From assembly GCF_003149085.1 (NCBI RefSeq), contig NZ_QGDT01000009.1, positions 62,001 to 126,000 on the forward strand: a stretch of DNA of 64,000 nt. The letters are read 5' to 3'. Positions 1 through 9,218 of the stretch are shown here, in pieces. This DNA comes from Dyadobacter jejuensis. Lineage in GTDB: Bacteria > Bacteroidota > Bacteroidia > Cytophagales > Spirosomataceae. Position numbers and translations under genes: made by a program. The notes under the pieces are model-generated. The model was not told the origin of the DNA. It worked only from the letters and a program-made list of their open reading frames with translations, and did not search any database. How positions within the stretch are numbered: the first letter of the stretch is position 1; every line of letters begins with the position of its first letter.

Positions 1-2
1 GC

Positions 3-764
3 TTGAACTTTAACAAGCAATGGGGTGACTGGAATGTGTTCCTAGGTACCAACTTGCTATATATTACCTCCAAGAGGGTTCAAGTGGATGAAATATATGA
101 CAATGAGTATCAAAATAGATCAGGACAACCTCGCGATGCAACCTTTGGCCTAGAAGCCTTGGGATTGTTTAAGGACCAGGCCGACATCGACAATAGCCCC
201 ATACAGTCGTTTGGAACCGTACAGCCTGGCGATATAAAATACAAGGACCAGAACAACGATGGTATTATCAACACCAACGATGAGGTATACCTCCGCCGCT
301 GGCAAGCACCATTTTCTGCCGGTCTACAGGTCAGAGTTTCCTACAAAAACTGGAGCTTATATCTGCTAGGAGAAGGCCAGAACGGGGCCAAAAACTTTAG
401 GGAATCCAGTTATTTCTGGATCGACGGGAATGATAAATACAGCGAATCGGTGAGCAACAGCTGGACCCCAGCCACCCACGAGACCGCCACTTATCCCCGC
501 CTCAGCACCCAAACTAGCAGCAACAACCTGCGTAGATCTAGCTATTGGCTCTATAAGAACGACTATTTCCAGTTACGTAAGGCACAGATTAATTACTCCT
601 TACCATCGGCCGTGTGTCAGACCTTACGTATGCGCCAACTTAACCTATTTGCCAACACCAGCGATCTGTTTCAAATTTCTAAAAACAGGAAAATCAGAGA
701 TCTACGGGTAGGTAGCGAGCCATCCTATCGTAGTTTCTCCCTTGGAGTCCGTGCCAATTTTTAA
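3..764 (+). CDS. SusC/RagA-type TonB-dependent receptor, C-terminal part (runs off the left edge)
   Basis: This is the last ~253 residues of an outer-membrane receptor of the SusC/RagA family; the plug domain and most of the barrel lie outside the window. The visible part contains alternating amphipathic strands, a calcium-like acidic loop (DQNNDGIINTNDE near residues 82-94) typical of SusC extracellular loops, and ends in a terminal aromatic strand (FSLGVRANF). SusC proteins import oligosaccharides or peptides through the outer membrane, powered by TonB. The stop is followed 12 bases later by a SusD gene, the standard SusC-SusD order. The reading frame is open to the window edge, so the true start is upstream. 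Confidence 0.93.
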   Translation: MNFNKQWGDWNVFLGTNLLYITSKRVQVDEIYDNEYQNRSGQPRDATFGLEALGLFKDQADIDNSPIQSFGTVQPGDIKYKDQNNDGIINTNDEVYLRRWQAPFSAGLQVRVSYKNWSLYLLGEGQNGAKNFRESSYFWIDGNDKYSESVSNSWTPATHETATYPRLSTQTSSNNLRRSSYWLYKNDYFQLRKAQINYSLPSAVCQTLRMRQLNLFANTSDLFQISKNRKIRDLRVGSEPSYRSFSLGVRANF

Positions 765-776
765 TTTGACCTTATT

Positions 777-2531
777 ATGAAATATATCAATATAGTTATC
801 CTCATGATGTTTCTGGCCTTGGGCGCTCCATCCTGCACCATGCTGGAGCCCGAAGCCGACAACCATAATACCCTCGACCGGGTATACGACGACCCTTCTT
901 TTGCCGAAGGCTTGCTCATAAAGGCCTATACGTATATCCCTACCAACGACTATTCCTTCGATGAAGTCGCTACCGACGATGCCGTCACCAACGACCGCCT
1001 CAGTAGCTATTTGCGCATCGCAACTGGAGAATGGTCGCCGAGACTTAATCCTCAAAGTGAATGGGACAATTGCAACAAAGGAATATTGTACCTGAACCAA
1101 TTCTTGACGGTAGTGGACCAGGTACCCTGGAAATGGACCAACCCTCAGGTCAAAGAACTCTACATACGTCGTTTCAAAGGGGAGTCCTACGCACTCCGCG
1201 CACTTTTCAAATACTTTTTGCTGCGTAGTCATGGTGGTATTGGCCCCAATGGCGACCTATTAGGCACCCCCATTTATGATTCCTTTCTGGAAAGCCAGGA
1301 AGACTTTGCTACCCCAAGGCCTACATTTGCCGAATCGGTAGCGAGTATCTATGCAGACATTACCGAGGCCCAGAAATACCTCCCCCTCGATTTTGGCAAT
1401 ATCGGAACCCTTCCCGAGGGCTTCGAAGCGAGTATCGACATCGCCGATTATAATGAGGTCTTTGGCGACTTTGCCCAGCAACGTATGAGCGGTAGGTATA
1501 CATTGGCCATCAAGGCCCGTACCGCCCTATTGGCTGCCAGCCCGGCTTTCAACCCCGCAGGTAACACCCAACTGTGGCAACAAGCCGCCGACTTCACCGC
1601 TGTGTTACTCAACGACCTAGGAGGTTTGGATCGGCTCGACCCCAATGGCCATTTGTTTTACCTGAAGCAGCAAGTCGATCAAGCCGACATTACCACTGGC
1701 GACAAAAAAGATTTGCAAGAAATATTATGGCGCCGTCCTATTTACAATAACAGCAGTAGGGAAAGCACCAACTTCCCTCCCACTTTATATGGAAATGGGC
1801 GAGTGAACCCTACCCAAAACCTGGTAGACGCCTTCCCTGCCGCCAATGGCTTCCCCATCACCGACCCTATGTCGGAATACGACCCTGCCAAGCCCTACGC
1901 CAACCGCGATCCACGGCTCTCTCATTATATCGTTTATAATGGTAGTAAGCTTAAAAATACGGTCATTGACACGGGCACCGACGGAGGCCCCAACTCCCTG
2001 GAGGCCATCCCTACTTCTACCCGTACGGGCTATTACCTAAAGAAACTCTTGAGGGAAGACGTAAACGTAAACCCCTCTTCTCCTTCGAGTCAAAAACACT
2101 TTAATACCCATATTCGGTTTACGGAGCTGTTTTTGAACTATGCCGAAGCCGCCAATGAAGCTTGGGGCCCCGATGGACAAGGTGCTCACAATTTTAGTGC
2201 TCGCCAGGTAATCGCCGAAATCAGGAAAAGAGCCGGTATTGAGCAGCCCGACCAATACTTAGCCAATACCGCCAGTCAAGAGGGAATGCGGAGCTTGATC
2301 AGAAATGAGCGCCGCCTTGAGCTCTGTTTCGAGGGCTTCCGCTTTTGGGACCTACGCCGTTGGAAAGAAAACCTGTCGGAACCAGCCCGTGGGGTTCGGA
2401 TTAATGCGGATGGCTATACCTATTTTACAGTAGAGAACCGGGTGTACGACAATGCATATATGCATTATGGCCCAATTCCAGAACGAGAGATCATCAAATT
2501 TGGCCTTCAACAAAATCAAGGATGGCAGTAA
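777..2531 (+). CDS. SusD/RagB-family nutrient-binding outer-membrane lipoprotein
   Basis: 584 residues, the usual SusD length. The N-terminus is a lipoprotein signal peptide with lipobox GAPSC, so Cys20 would be lipidated. The SusD fold is seen in the N-terminal helices (NxxLDRVYDDPSFAEGLL), the TPR-like middle and the C-terminal hallmark ELCFEGFRFWDLRRW near residues 515-530, present in nearly all RagB/SusD proteins. It would sit on top of the partner SusC barrel as substrate lid. It lies 12 bases after the SusC gene and 23 bases before the DUF1735-like lipoprotein gene, so the three are probably one operon. The substrate cannot be read from the sequence. Confidence 0.95.
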   Translation: MKYINIVILMMFLALGAPSCTMLEPEADNHNTLDRVYDDPSFAEGLLIKAYTYIPTNDYSFDEVATDDAVTNDRLSSYLRIATGEWSPRLNPQSEWDNCNKGILYLNQFLTVVDQVPWKWTNPQVKELYIRRFKGESYALRALFKYFLLRSHGGIGPNGDLLGTPIYDSFLESQEDFATPRPTFAESVASIYADITEAQKYLPLDFGNIGTLPEGFEASIDIADYNEVFGDFAQQRMSGRYTLAIKARTALLAASPAFNPAGNTQLWQQAADFTAVLLNDLGGLDRLDPNGHLFYLKQQVDQADITTGDKKDLQEILWRRPIYNNSSRESTNFPPTLYGNGRVNPTQNLVDAFPAANGFPITDPMSEYDPAKPYANRDPRLSHYIVYNGSKLKNTVIDTGTDGGPNSLEAIPTSTRTGYYLKKLLREDVNVNPSSPSSQKHFNTHIRFTELFLNYAEAANEAWGPDGQGAHNFSARQVIAEIRKRAGIEQPDQYLANTASQEGMRSLIRNERRLELCFEGFRFWDLRRWKENLSEPARGVRINADGYTYFTVENRVYDNAYMHYGPIPEREIIKFGLQQNQGWQ

Positions 2532-2554
2532 CTCCTAACTAGACCTAAAAAACA

Positions 2555-3565
2555 ATGAAACATATCTCATTATTCCTTTTACTTTGCTTGGGCTTTTTAG
2601 CTTGCAAAAACGGTGACATTGTTCACCCCGATTTCGATTATACCGCTGGATATTTCCCTTACCAATATCCGGTGAGGACCCTTATCTTGGGTGACGACAT
2701 CTATGACAACAGCAACGATAATGCCCACAAATTCATTATTTCGGCCGCCATTGGAGGAGTTTATAAAAACGATAGAGACCGAAAATTTGAAATCGTCGTA
2801 GATGAATCCCTGTGCCAAGGCGCCCTGTTCGATTCTAACGGGGACACCATCCGGGCGCTCCCTCAGCAGTACTATACGCTTTCCCCAGACAACTCCTTAG
2901 TGATCCCTAAAGACAAATACAATGGAGGAGTAGAGGTACAACTTACCGAGGCATTTTTTAACGACCCTAATGCATTTAAATTGAGCTACGTCGTACCCGT
3001 TCGGATGGTTGGGTCTACCGATGTCGACTCTATCATAAGTGGAAAAAGTGAGTTGGCTAGTCCTGACCGTCGTAAGCCTGAAAACTGGGTAGTAGCCCCC
3101 AAAGATTTCACGCTGTTCGCCATTAAATACATCAATGAGTATCATGGCAACTATTTCTTTGAAGGAGAAAGTACCGTACTAGACTCTACTGGTGCCCTTA
3201 TAGAAACAAAAACCTATAAGCAAAGCAATATGGTGCAAAATGGGGTAACCCTACTTACCACATCGGGGCGGCATCAAGTAGCCTATAATACCTCGTTCCA
3301 GTCGTCCGAAATCAGTGGAGACCTGCCGCTATTACTGGATTTTGACAACGGAAAGTGTACCGTTTCCTCCGCCGATGACCAATATACTGTAACAGGCACT
3401 GGAACCTTTAATAAAGGAACCTATGAATGGGGTAATAAATCCAGAAATGGGATAGAGATTGAGTATACCATTACGGTCGATAATAAAACCTATAGCGCCA
3501 AAGAACTACTGGTGGCTAGGGATAGAGCCGTAGTCATGGAATTATTTAATCCTGTGATTCTGTAA
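2555..3565 (+). CDS. DUF1735/DUF4361-like surface lipoprotein of a SusCD operon
   Basis: 336 residues with a lipoprotein signal peptide; lipobox FLAC puts the lipidated Cys at residue 17. The N-terminal half, with PVRTLILGDDIYDN and the VVDESLC segment, looks like the BT_3987-type DUF1735 beta-sandwich. The second half (KYINEYHGNYFFEG onward) resembles DUF4361. In Bacteroidota such proteins follow SusC/SusD and act as additional cell-surface glycan-binding proteins. Here it is third in the operon, with no glycoside hydrolase between it and the next locus. Family assignment is from pattern memory; the lipoprotein and operon position are directly visible. Confidence 0.75.
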   Translation: MKHISLFLLLCLGFLACKNGDIVHPDFDYTAGYFPYQYPVRTLILGDDIYDNSNDNAHKFIISAAIGGVYKNDRDRKFEIVVDESLCQGALFDSNGDTIRALPQQYYTLSPDNSLVIPKDKYNGGVEVQLTEAFFNDPNAFKLSYVVPVRMVGSTDVDSIISGKSELASPDRRKPENWVVAPKDFTLFAIKYINEYHGNYFFEGESTVLDSTGALIETKTYKQSNMVQNGVTLLTTSGRHQVAYNTSFQSSEISGDLPLLLDFDNGKCTVSSADDQYTVTGTGTFNKGTYEWGNKSRNGIEIEYTITVDNKTYSAKELLVARDRAVVMELFNPVIL

Positions 3566-3730
3566 TATAATGATGCCTTATTCCGTGCCATTTTAAAAAT
3601 CAAATGAAGTATGGAGGACCTTATAAGAAATGCACCAAACTGGGGTCTTCAAAATGCGGAATAACCTGATATGGATATACTCATCCACCATTCAAGTTCC
3701 AAAATCTATCATTTAACTTACCAAATTAAA

Positions 3731-3769
3731 AGAACCTCTATTGAGCCAAGTTTACTCAATAGAGGTTCT
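3731..3769 (-). terminator. Perfect 15-bp hairpin, terminator of the minus-strand SusC-SusD operon
   Basis: Stem AGAACCTCTATTGAG (3731-3745) pairs perfectly with 3755-3769 around a 9-base loop. Read on the minus strand it is followed by TTTTAATTT, a U-rich tail, and it lies 24 bases past the SusD stop. The plus-strand side lacks a T tract, so it is mainly a minus-strand terminator. The rest of the 227-base gap between the two lipoprotein genes shows nothing else. Confidence 0.8.
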
Positions 3770-3792
3770 ATCAGCTAAAATACCTTTCGAAA

Positions 3793-5049
3793 TTAATTCG
3801 TAGGGTCGGCCGGTGTATTAAAGTTATTATTCCTTTCCGTTAGTGGATATGGATAATAATCACGACTTCGCTCAGAGGTGGGTCGGCCAAATCTCCGGCT
3901 ATCTTCAATACGTAGCCCAGAAAGGAACAATTCTATACATCGTTGTCGATAAATCTCTAAGAGAATCGCTTCTTGGGTAACCGTTCCAGAATAGGTAGGC
4001 AAGTTTGCCCCCAGTCCCCAAACGTCAGTTGTCTTGGTAAGAACCTTGTTTAATTCACTGATAGATTCAGTTGTTTTCCCCATTCTCGCTAGACATTCGG
4101 CCTTTATTAAGAGGATCTCCCCAGGTAAGAAAACGGGAATAGATGAACTATTAGCAGTAAAAAAACTAGCTAATCCCAGATTTTTCCCCGAAGTAAAGTT
4201 ATAATAAAAGGATAAACGCCCATCCCCGGCTACTGGAGTCAAAGCCGTAGGTAACCCAAAGTTGCTCATTGGTTCACAGACATTTCGATTACTAAAACTC
4301 GTTTCATACAATGGGTTTCTAGAAATATTGTCAAAAAGGAAGGCCGATTTTACAGATAGATCTACCAGCTCAGCTGCATCGTAAGCCTTTTGATATTCTC
4401 CTAACATAAGATAATACCTCGCCTTTAAGGCCAGCAGAGAGGGTTGAATAGCCACCCCACCAACTATACTGGTGGCATTGGTATTGGCGGCAGTAAGACC
4501 CGCTTCAATGCTAACCAAGGCTTCCTTAAGGACCTCCATGCGGTCCGAAAAAATAGCCTGTTCTCCTACTTGAATAGGACTTTGCTCCCAGAAAGTGGCA
4601 AGAGTCCCCAAGGCTAAGGCTCTGTAAAAATGCGTGTTCGACAGGATTTTGGCCTGAATAGATGGATCCTTGGCTGCCGCAATATTTGAGATAATGATAT
4701 CCGAATTGGCCTTAACAATCTGGCATTTATTCCATAAATTAGTTACCAAAGCATTATTACCCTGAACCGCCGATGTCCCCGTTTGCATGTTAGCTTCATC
4801 GGTGTTTCCTATGTTAAGATTTATCAACTCCTTGGTGGTAAGCCCACTAGCGGAGATATAGTTATACATTCCCCCAGCCCTTGAAATGGTAAACTGCTGT
4901 TGTAAGCCGTTGACCATCGCCAAAAGTCCATTTTGATCATTTATAACCTGTTGTTCACTAGCCGTACTAGGGTTCAAGTATTCTTGATTGCAGGAGGCCA
5001 GTCCCACAGTAATGGCCAATCCTATAGTATATACAAATTGTTTTCTCAT
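3793..5049 (-). CDS. SusD/RagB-family lipoprotein (second locus)
   Basis: 418 residues, shorter than the classical ~500-600 SusD but normal for one RagB subgroup. Signal peptide with lipobox GLASC (Cys20). Typical RagB features are the early helix EQQVINDQNGLLAMVNGL, the motif ARYYLMLGEYQKAYDAAE and the C-terminal signature EIYRQRCIELFLSGLRIEDSRRFGR. The gene starts 24 bases after the SusC stop on the same strand, so SusC and SusD are co-transcribed and end at the hairpin beyond the stop. It is expected to be the outer-membrane substrate-binding lid for that SusC. Confidence 0.94.
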   Translation of the reverse strand: MRKQFVYTIGLAITVGLASCNQEYLNPSTASEQQVINDQNGLLAMVNGLQQQFTISRAGGMYNYISASGLTTKELINLNIGNTDEANMQTGTSAVQGNNALVTNLWNKCQIVKANSDIIISNIAAAKDPSIQAKILSNTHFYRALALGTLATFWEQSPIQVGEQAIFSDRMEVLKEALVSIEAGLTAANTNATSIVGGVAIQPSLLALKARYYLMLGEYQKAYDAAELVDLSVKSAFLFDNISRNPLYETSFSNRNVCEPMSNFGLPTALTPVAGDGRLSFYYNFTSGKNLGLASFFTANSSSIPVFLPGEILLIKAECLARMGKTTESISELNKVLTKTTDVWGLGANLPTYSGTVTQEAILLEIYRQRCIELFLSGLRIEDSRRFGRPTSERSRDYYPYPLTERNNNFNTPADPTN

Positions 5050-5073
5050 AGCCTTCAGTGCTTTTAGGTTATA

Positions 5074-8000
5074 TTAAAAGGAAAGGGTCAACTGTAATTG
5101 ATAACTTCTGGGAATGGGAACATTCCCAAAATCTACCCCTCGCATCAAATCGCTATTCCCACCAGCATTCGTCTCCGGGTCATAGCCTCTATATTTATCC
5201 CAGGAGTATAGGTTACGTCCAATTAAAGATAAATTGGCAGAGTTGATTCCTTTTATTTTTGGCAATTGATAAGTAAGGGCTATTTCCCGTAATTTAATGT
5301 AGGAACCATCATCGATACGCCATTCTTCAATCAAATAATTGGCAAAGGTATACCCTCGCTTAAGTTCTCCTTTTAGTTCTGCTTCAGCAACTTCTCCAAT
5401 TCCAACCCCCTGACGTGTCCGAAAATCGGCATTAAAAACATCGACCCCTTGAACCGCATCCAAAAGAAACCGGAAACCTAAACGCTTATAATTCAGCTGA
5501 CTCGAGAAAGATCCTGTCCAATCGGGATTCGGGTTCCCAATAATCCCGTTCACAAATCCCCCGGTAGGCTGCCCTTCAGCGGTTCGCATGGCCGTGTAAT
5601 CCGCCCCATTTTGCGTGCCTTGTTCTCTCTGTGGAAACCCTTGGCTATTCAGAATTTGGTCTCCATTCTCATTGCGAGCATAGGGCACTCCATAAAATAA
5701 AGATGCTGCTTGGCCTTCTATCAAGGAAATTGGTGCCCCTGCCACGTTATTGACCGTTACCATAGGCGTACCCAAAGACAATATTTTGTTTCGGTTACGG
5801 TTAAACATCACAGAAAAATCCCATGTAAAATCTTTGCTCTGAATAGGTGTTACATTCACTCCGATTTCAACGCCATGATTAGACATTTCGCCTGTATTGT
5901 TAACAATACTAGTCCCTCCCGTAGAGGCTGCAATCACTTTATTAACGACCAAATCAGTAATATTTTGCTTATAGGCGCTAAAAGTCAGGCTTATTTTATC
6001 TTTCAAAAACGAAGCATCCATTCCAAACTCCTGTTCCTTCATCCTTTCCGGACGTACCGATGGATTAGCTAACTGGGCGCTAGGAACAATGGTGTTTAAC
6101 CCTAAATAGCTAATAGGATTAAACTGCCAAAAACGATCGTAAGAGCCGATGCCAGTCAGATTACCAGCTTGTCCAAGGGAAGCCCTCAACTTAAATGTGT
6201 TAACTACCTGGCTCAAACCCGAACCTTGCCATGCAGCCAAGTCAGAAAGTACCAAACTACCGGAAATCTTCGGATACACCTGGTTGGTTTCCGATGAAGA
6301 GAATTTAGAACTTCGATCCCGCCGTACCGCTCCTGTAAGAAATGCTAAATTTTTATACCCTAATGTCGCTTGTACAAACTGCCCACTCAAATTATACTGA
6401 TCCAAACCGTATCCTGCCTGGATTGTCGACCCCCCATTGAGGGTCTCTATAAACGGAGAGAGGGTCTCACCACTTCCTCTTAGCAAATTGGCCGAACTAT
6501 ACTGATAACTGGCCCCGGCCAATAGGTTCATTTTCAACACTTCGTTCCATTGCCTTTCATAACCAATATTAAGGTCTGCATTGAAGAAATTGGCGGTATT
6601 GGTAACGGTTGACGCAAAACCATAAGGATAGCGTTCCAAAGGTAAGCCCGATACAGCTTGGTAAGGATAGGGAGGTATGAAATTCTTTCCTACTTGCGAA
6701 TAGGCATCCATCCCCAAAATAGCGTCAATAGTAAACCCTTTCGCTGGCGTTAGGTTTAGTTGCAAATCGTTAATCGTCCTATTAACTGCCGCAGTAAATT
6801 TCATATCTTCAACGGTTGTCAGCGGGTTAACGCGAGTCGGCTCTACGGCCATTAAGTCTCCATTAGCATCTCTTTGTGTAATATCCCATATATTATTGGT
6901 TATATTTATGCTATTAATTGGACTATAAAATACATTACCATTTGCTTTTTCATTGGAGAAACTGTTGGTGTAGCTCACTCCAGCCGACACTTTCATCCAT
7001 TCGGTAATACGTTGATCGACTCGAGCGCGCAAACCATATCGCTGAAAATCTGTCCCTACTACAATACCTTGATTCTTAGCATAGTTAACGGAAAGTAAAT
7101 ATTGCGTTTTGTCGGTTCCACCACTTACCGAAAGGCTGTTTGTTGTTCCGGCCCCAGTCCTAAAAATCTGATCCTGATAGTCATAACGAGTAACATCTAC
7201 TAAATTCGATGCTAAATAGGTATTAGCCTCTCCATTCCGATTGACTCCAATGGTTGTGGCACCATTGGCAGCTGCCGTTGCATCGGAAACATTGAATATA
7301 GTATGCAAACGCAAGCCCGCATACCCAAACTGTTTCCCATAAGTTGTAATTGGCACTTTCTTCCTCAGCTCATTAACGGATATATTGGTTGTAAACTGAA
7401 TGCGGGGCACTCCAGACTTCCCACGCTTAGTGGTTATAATAACTACCCCATTGGCCGCACGGGAACCATATTGAGCAGCTGCTGCGGCTCCATTTACTAC
7501 ATTAATACTCTCTATATCCGCCGGGTTAATGTCTGCAAGCCTATTGGTTCCAGCTTGGGCAGTGGTTCCTATTTGATTTTGCACGGCTGTTTGAGATACA
7601 TTGACAGTATTATTACTAACAATGACCCCGTCAATCACATAAAGAGGGTCAGAACTTCCTTGAATCGATTTGACCCCCCGTAAACGAATAGATATCCCAC
7701 CGGCTGGATCTCCCGAATTTTGAGTGATTTGTGCCCCTGGTATTTTCCCTTGAAGAGACGAAAGCAAATTACTGGAACCTGACTTTTCCAAGGCCTCTGA
7801 TTTAATGGAACTAATAGCATTCCCCAATTGTCTTCTAGACTCTTTAACAGTAGACCCCGTAACTACCACCTCGTCCAAATTCATAATGTCGCTTCTCAGC
7901 TTAACATCAATTTCCAACTCGGTTTTCGACGAAAGTTCAAGATACTCCTTTACAGAGGTGTAACCCATGGAAGCAAAGCTTAATACGTATTTGCCCTGAG

Positions 8001-8232
8001 CCAAATTTAAATTTAAGGTATAATTGCCCTCGATATCTGAAATAGTCCCAGAACCGGTTCCTTCTATTTGGACAGTTGCACCTGGCACCCCACCATTGTC
8101 ATCAGATATCTGCCCCTTTATCACATAAGTACTCTTTTGTGCTAAGACAGTCTCTGTGCTCAGCAGCAGTAACCCTAAGGCCCCGAATAGAAGATAAGGC
8201 CGTAACCATTGATACGTTAGTCGTTTGATCAT
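5074..8232 (-). CDS. SusC/RagA-family TonB-linked outer-membrane receptor (complete)
   Basis: 1052 residues, full SusC length. Order of domains: signal peptide ending near VLAQ, a carboxypeptidase-regulatory-like beta-sandwich (IKGQISDDNGGVPGATVQIEG) at about 35-115, the TonB-box-like DEVVVTGS, the plug domain with LYVIDGVIV and the SusC signature AAAAAQYGSRAANGVVIITTKRG at about 245-270, then the 22-strand barrel ending in YQLQLTLSF. It imports a substrate presented by the adjacent SusD. It is divergent from a DeoR-family regulator across 190 bases. Base composition looks somewhat more AT-rich than the flanking loci, which is weak evidence for a separate origin. Confidence 0.96.
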   Translation of the reverse strand: MIKRLTYQWLRPYLLFGALGLLLLSTETVLAQKSTYVIKGQISDDNGGVPGATVQIEGTGSGTISDIEGNYTLNLNLAQGKYVLSFASMGYTSVKEYLELSSKTELEIDVKLRSDIMNLDEVVVTGSTVKESRRQLGNAISSIKSEALEKSGSSNLLSSLQGKIPGAQITQNSGDPAGGISIRLRGVKSIQGSSDPLYVIDGVIVSNNTVNVSQTAVQNQIGTTAQAGTNRLADINPADIESINVVNGAAAAAQYGSRAANGVVIITTKRGKSGVPRIQFTTNISVNELRKKVPITTYGKQFGYAGLRLHTIFNVSDATAAANGATTIGVNRNGEANTYLASNLVDVTRYDYQDQIFRTGAGTTNSLSVSGGTDKTQYLLSVNYAKNQGIVVGTDFQRYGLRARVDQRITEWMKVSAGVSYTNSFSNEKANGNVFYSPINSINITNNIWDITQRDANGDLMAVEPTRVNPLTTVEDMKFTAAVNRTINDLQLNLTPAKGFTIDAILGMDAYSQVGKNFIPPYPYQAVSGLPLERYPYGFASTVTNTANFFNADLNIGYERQWNEVLKMNLLAGASYQYSSANLLRGSGETLSPFIETLNGGSTIQAGYGLDQYNLSGQFVQATLGYKNLAFLTGAVRRDRSSKFSSSETNQVYPKISGSLVLSDLAAWQGSGLSQVVNTFKLRASLGQAGNLTGIGSYDRFWQFNPISYLGLNTIVPSAQLANPSVRPERMKEQEFGMDASFLKDKISLTFSAYKQNITDLVVNKVIAASTGGTSIVNNTGEMSNHGVEIGVNVTPIQSKDFTWDFSVMFNRNRNKILSLGTPMVTVNNVAGAPISLIEGQAASLFYGVPYARNENGDQILNSQGFPQREQGTQNGADYTAMRTAEGQPTGGFVNGIIGNPNPDWTGSFSSQLNYKRLGFRFLLDAVQGVDVFNADFRTRQGVGIGEVAEAELKGELKRGYTFANYLIEEWRIDDGSYIKLREIALTYQLPKIKGINSANLSLIGRNLYSWDKYRGYDPETNAGGNSDLMRGVDFGNVPIPRSYQLQLTLSF

Positions 8233-8269
8233 AGATTAAAGTAATAAAAGTGAGTTTAAAGAAACAGAT

Positions 8270-8300
8270 TAATCATAAAACTGCATAATCATGCATCAAA
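8270..8300 (-). promoter_or_regulatory. Predicted SusC promoter: TTTG (-33) and TATGATTA (weak -7)
   Basis: On the minus strand TTTG (8300-8297) is followed after exactly 19 bases by TATGATTA (8277-8270). The Bacteroidota sigma-ABfr consensus is TTTG-N19/20-TAnnTTTG, so the -33 and spacing fit well but the -7 only partly. Transcription would start about 30-35 bases upstream of the SusC start codon. One operator-like palindrome lies between -33 and -7 and another just upstream of -33. Confidence 0.45.
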
Positions 8301-8315
8301 AGTGCATACTTATGC
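8283..8315. promoter_or_regulatory. Two GCATnnnnATGC palindromes, candidate DeoR operators
   Basis: GCATAATCATGC (8283-8294) and GCATACTTATGC (8304-8315) share the same 4-4-4 palindromic form and are 21 bases apart centre to centre, two helical turns, so a protein would bind both on the same DNA face. They lie in the 190-base spacer between divergent SusC and DeoR-family genes and straddle the predicted SusC -33 box, a placement suited to repression. DeoR regulators commonly bind repeated sites beside their own gene. Binding is inferred. Confidence 0.5.
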
Positions 8316-8422
8316 GTAAAATTACAATTCTAAACCCCTCTATTTTTAAAATATAATTCCGCATCCTAACACTAAGACAAAATTATATTATAGATAATCC
8401 CCTTACATTAAAATAACTGTAT

Positions 8423-9169
8423 ATGTTAAAAAAAGAAAGGCAAGAATATATCATCAAACAGATAAACCTGCACAATAAAGTACTCTCTACCGATCTTTCT
8501 GAACGTTTAGGCGTATCTGAAGACACCATACGTCGAGACTTAAAGGCCTTATCGAAAAGTGGGAAAATATTGAAAGTACATGGGGGGGCACTATCGAAAA
8601 CACTTTATTCTGATACCAGAGAAGACGAGATTTATGCCTATACCGAGAAAGTACGCATCGCCAATAAAACGCTAAATTTACTTCAAAATGGCATGTATAT
8701 CCTGATCGGAGGAGGCACTACCATTCGAGAATTTCTCAAAATATTACCCAAAGACCTTCATCTTACCTTTATAACGGTTAGCCTAACGGCAGCTACCGAG
8801 TTATTGAACTATACCAATTATGAAATTATATTTCTAGGCGGTAAAATTTCTAGAAGTACCCGTTTCTGTGCAGGAGGCGAAACCATCCGGCAACTCGCAG
8901 ACGTCCGTGCCGATCTCTGTATTCTGGGCACTAACGCAATAGACCTAGATGGGGGATTAAGCGATTCGGACTATGAAGCTGTTCAAGTGAAGAAAGCCAT
9001 GATTAATGCTTCCAGTAAGGTGGCCATTCTGACCATATCGGAAAAACTCGGCTCCAGGGAAAGGTTTCGTATTAAAAATACCGCCGAAATCGACTACCTT
9101 ATCACAGAGCTCCATCCAAACGATCCCTTAATGACAGAATATGCGCTCAATATAAAACGTATTATATAA
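8423..9169 (+). CDS. DeoR-family transcriptional regulator
   Basis: 248 residues, the typical DeoR length. The N-terminal winged helix-turn-helix is clear (LSTDLSERLGVSEDTIRRDLKALSKSG, about 19-46, followed by the VHGGA wing). The C-terminal half is the DeoRC sugar-phosphate sensor fold with GGGTTIREFLK and LGTNAIDLDGGLSDSDYEAVQVKKAMI, where the family binds phosphorylated sugars or intermediates. It is divergent from SusC/SusD and followed 49 bases later by an AraC regulator gene. It probably represses the SusCD operon and perhaps itself. DeoR control of a SusCD pair is less common than SusR, hybrid two-component or ECF/anti-sigma control. Confidence 0.92.
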   Translation: MLKKERQEYIIKQINLHNKVLSTDLSERLGVSEDTIRRDLKALSKSGKILKVHGGALSKTLYSDTREDEIYAYTEKVRIANKTLNLLQNGMYILIGGGTTIREFLKILPKDLHLTFITVSLTAATELLNYTNYEIIFLGGKISRSTRFCAGGETIRQLADVRADLCILGTNAIDLDGGLSDSDYEAVQVKKAMINASSKVAILTISEKLGSRERFRIKNTAEIDYLITELHPNDPLMTEYALNIKRII

Positions 9170-9218
9170 TGGCTGGTCTTAATCCCCAAAAAAAGACGAG
9201 ATTTTACACATTAATCCC

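Noticed and set aside
702..1232. 176-residue frame on the minus strand opposite SusC/SusD
   Set aside because: Lies across the SusC-SusD junction; both plus-strand genes are strongly supported.
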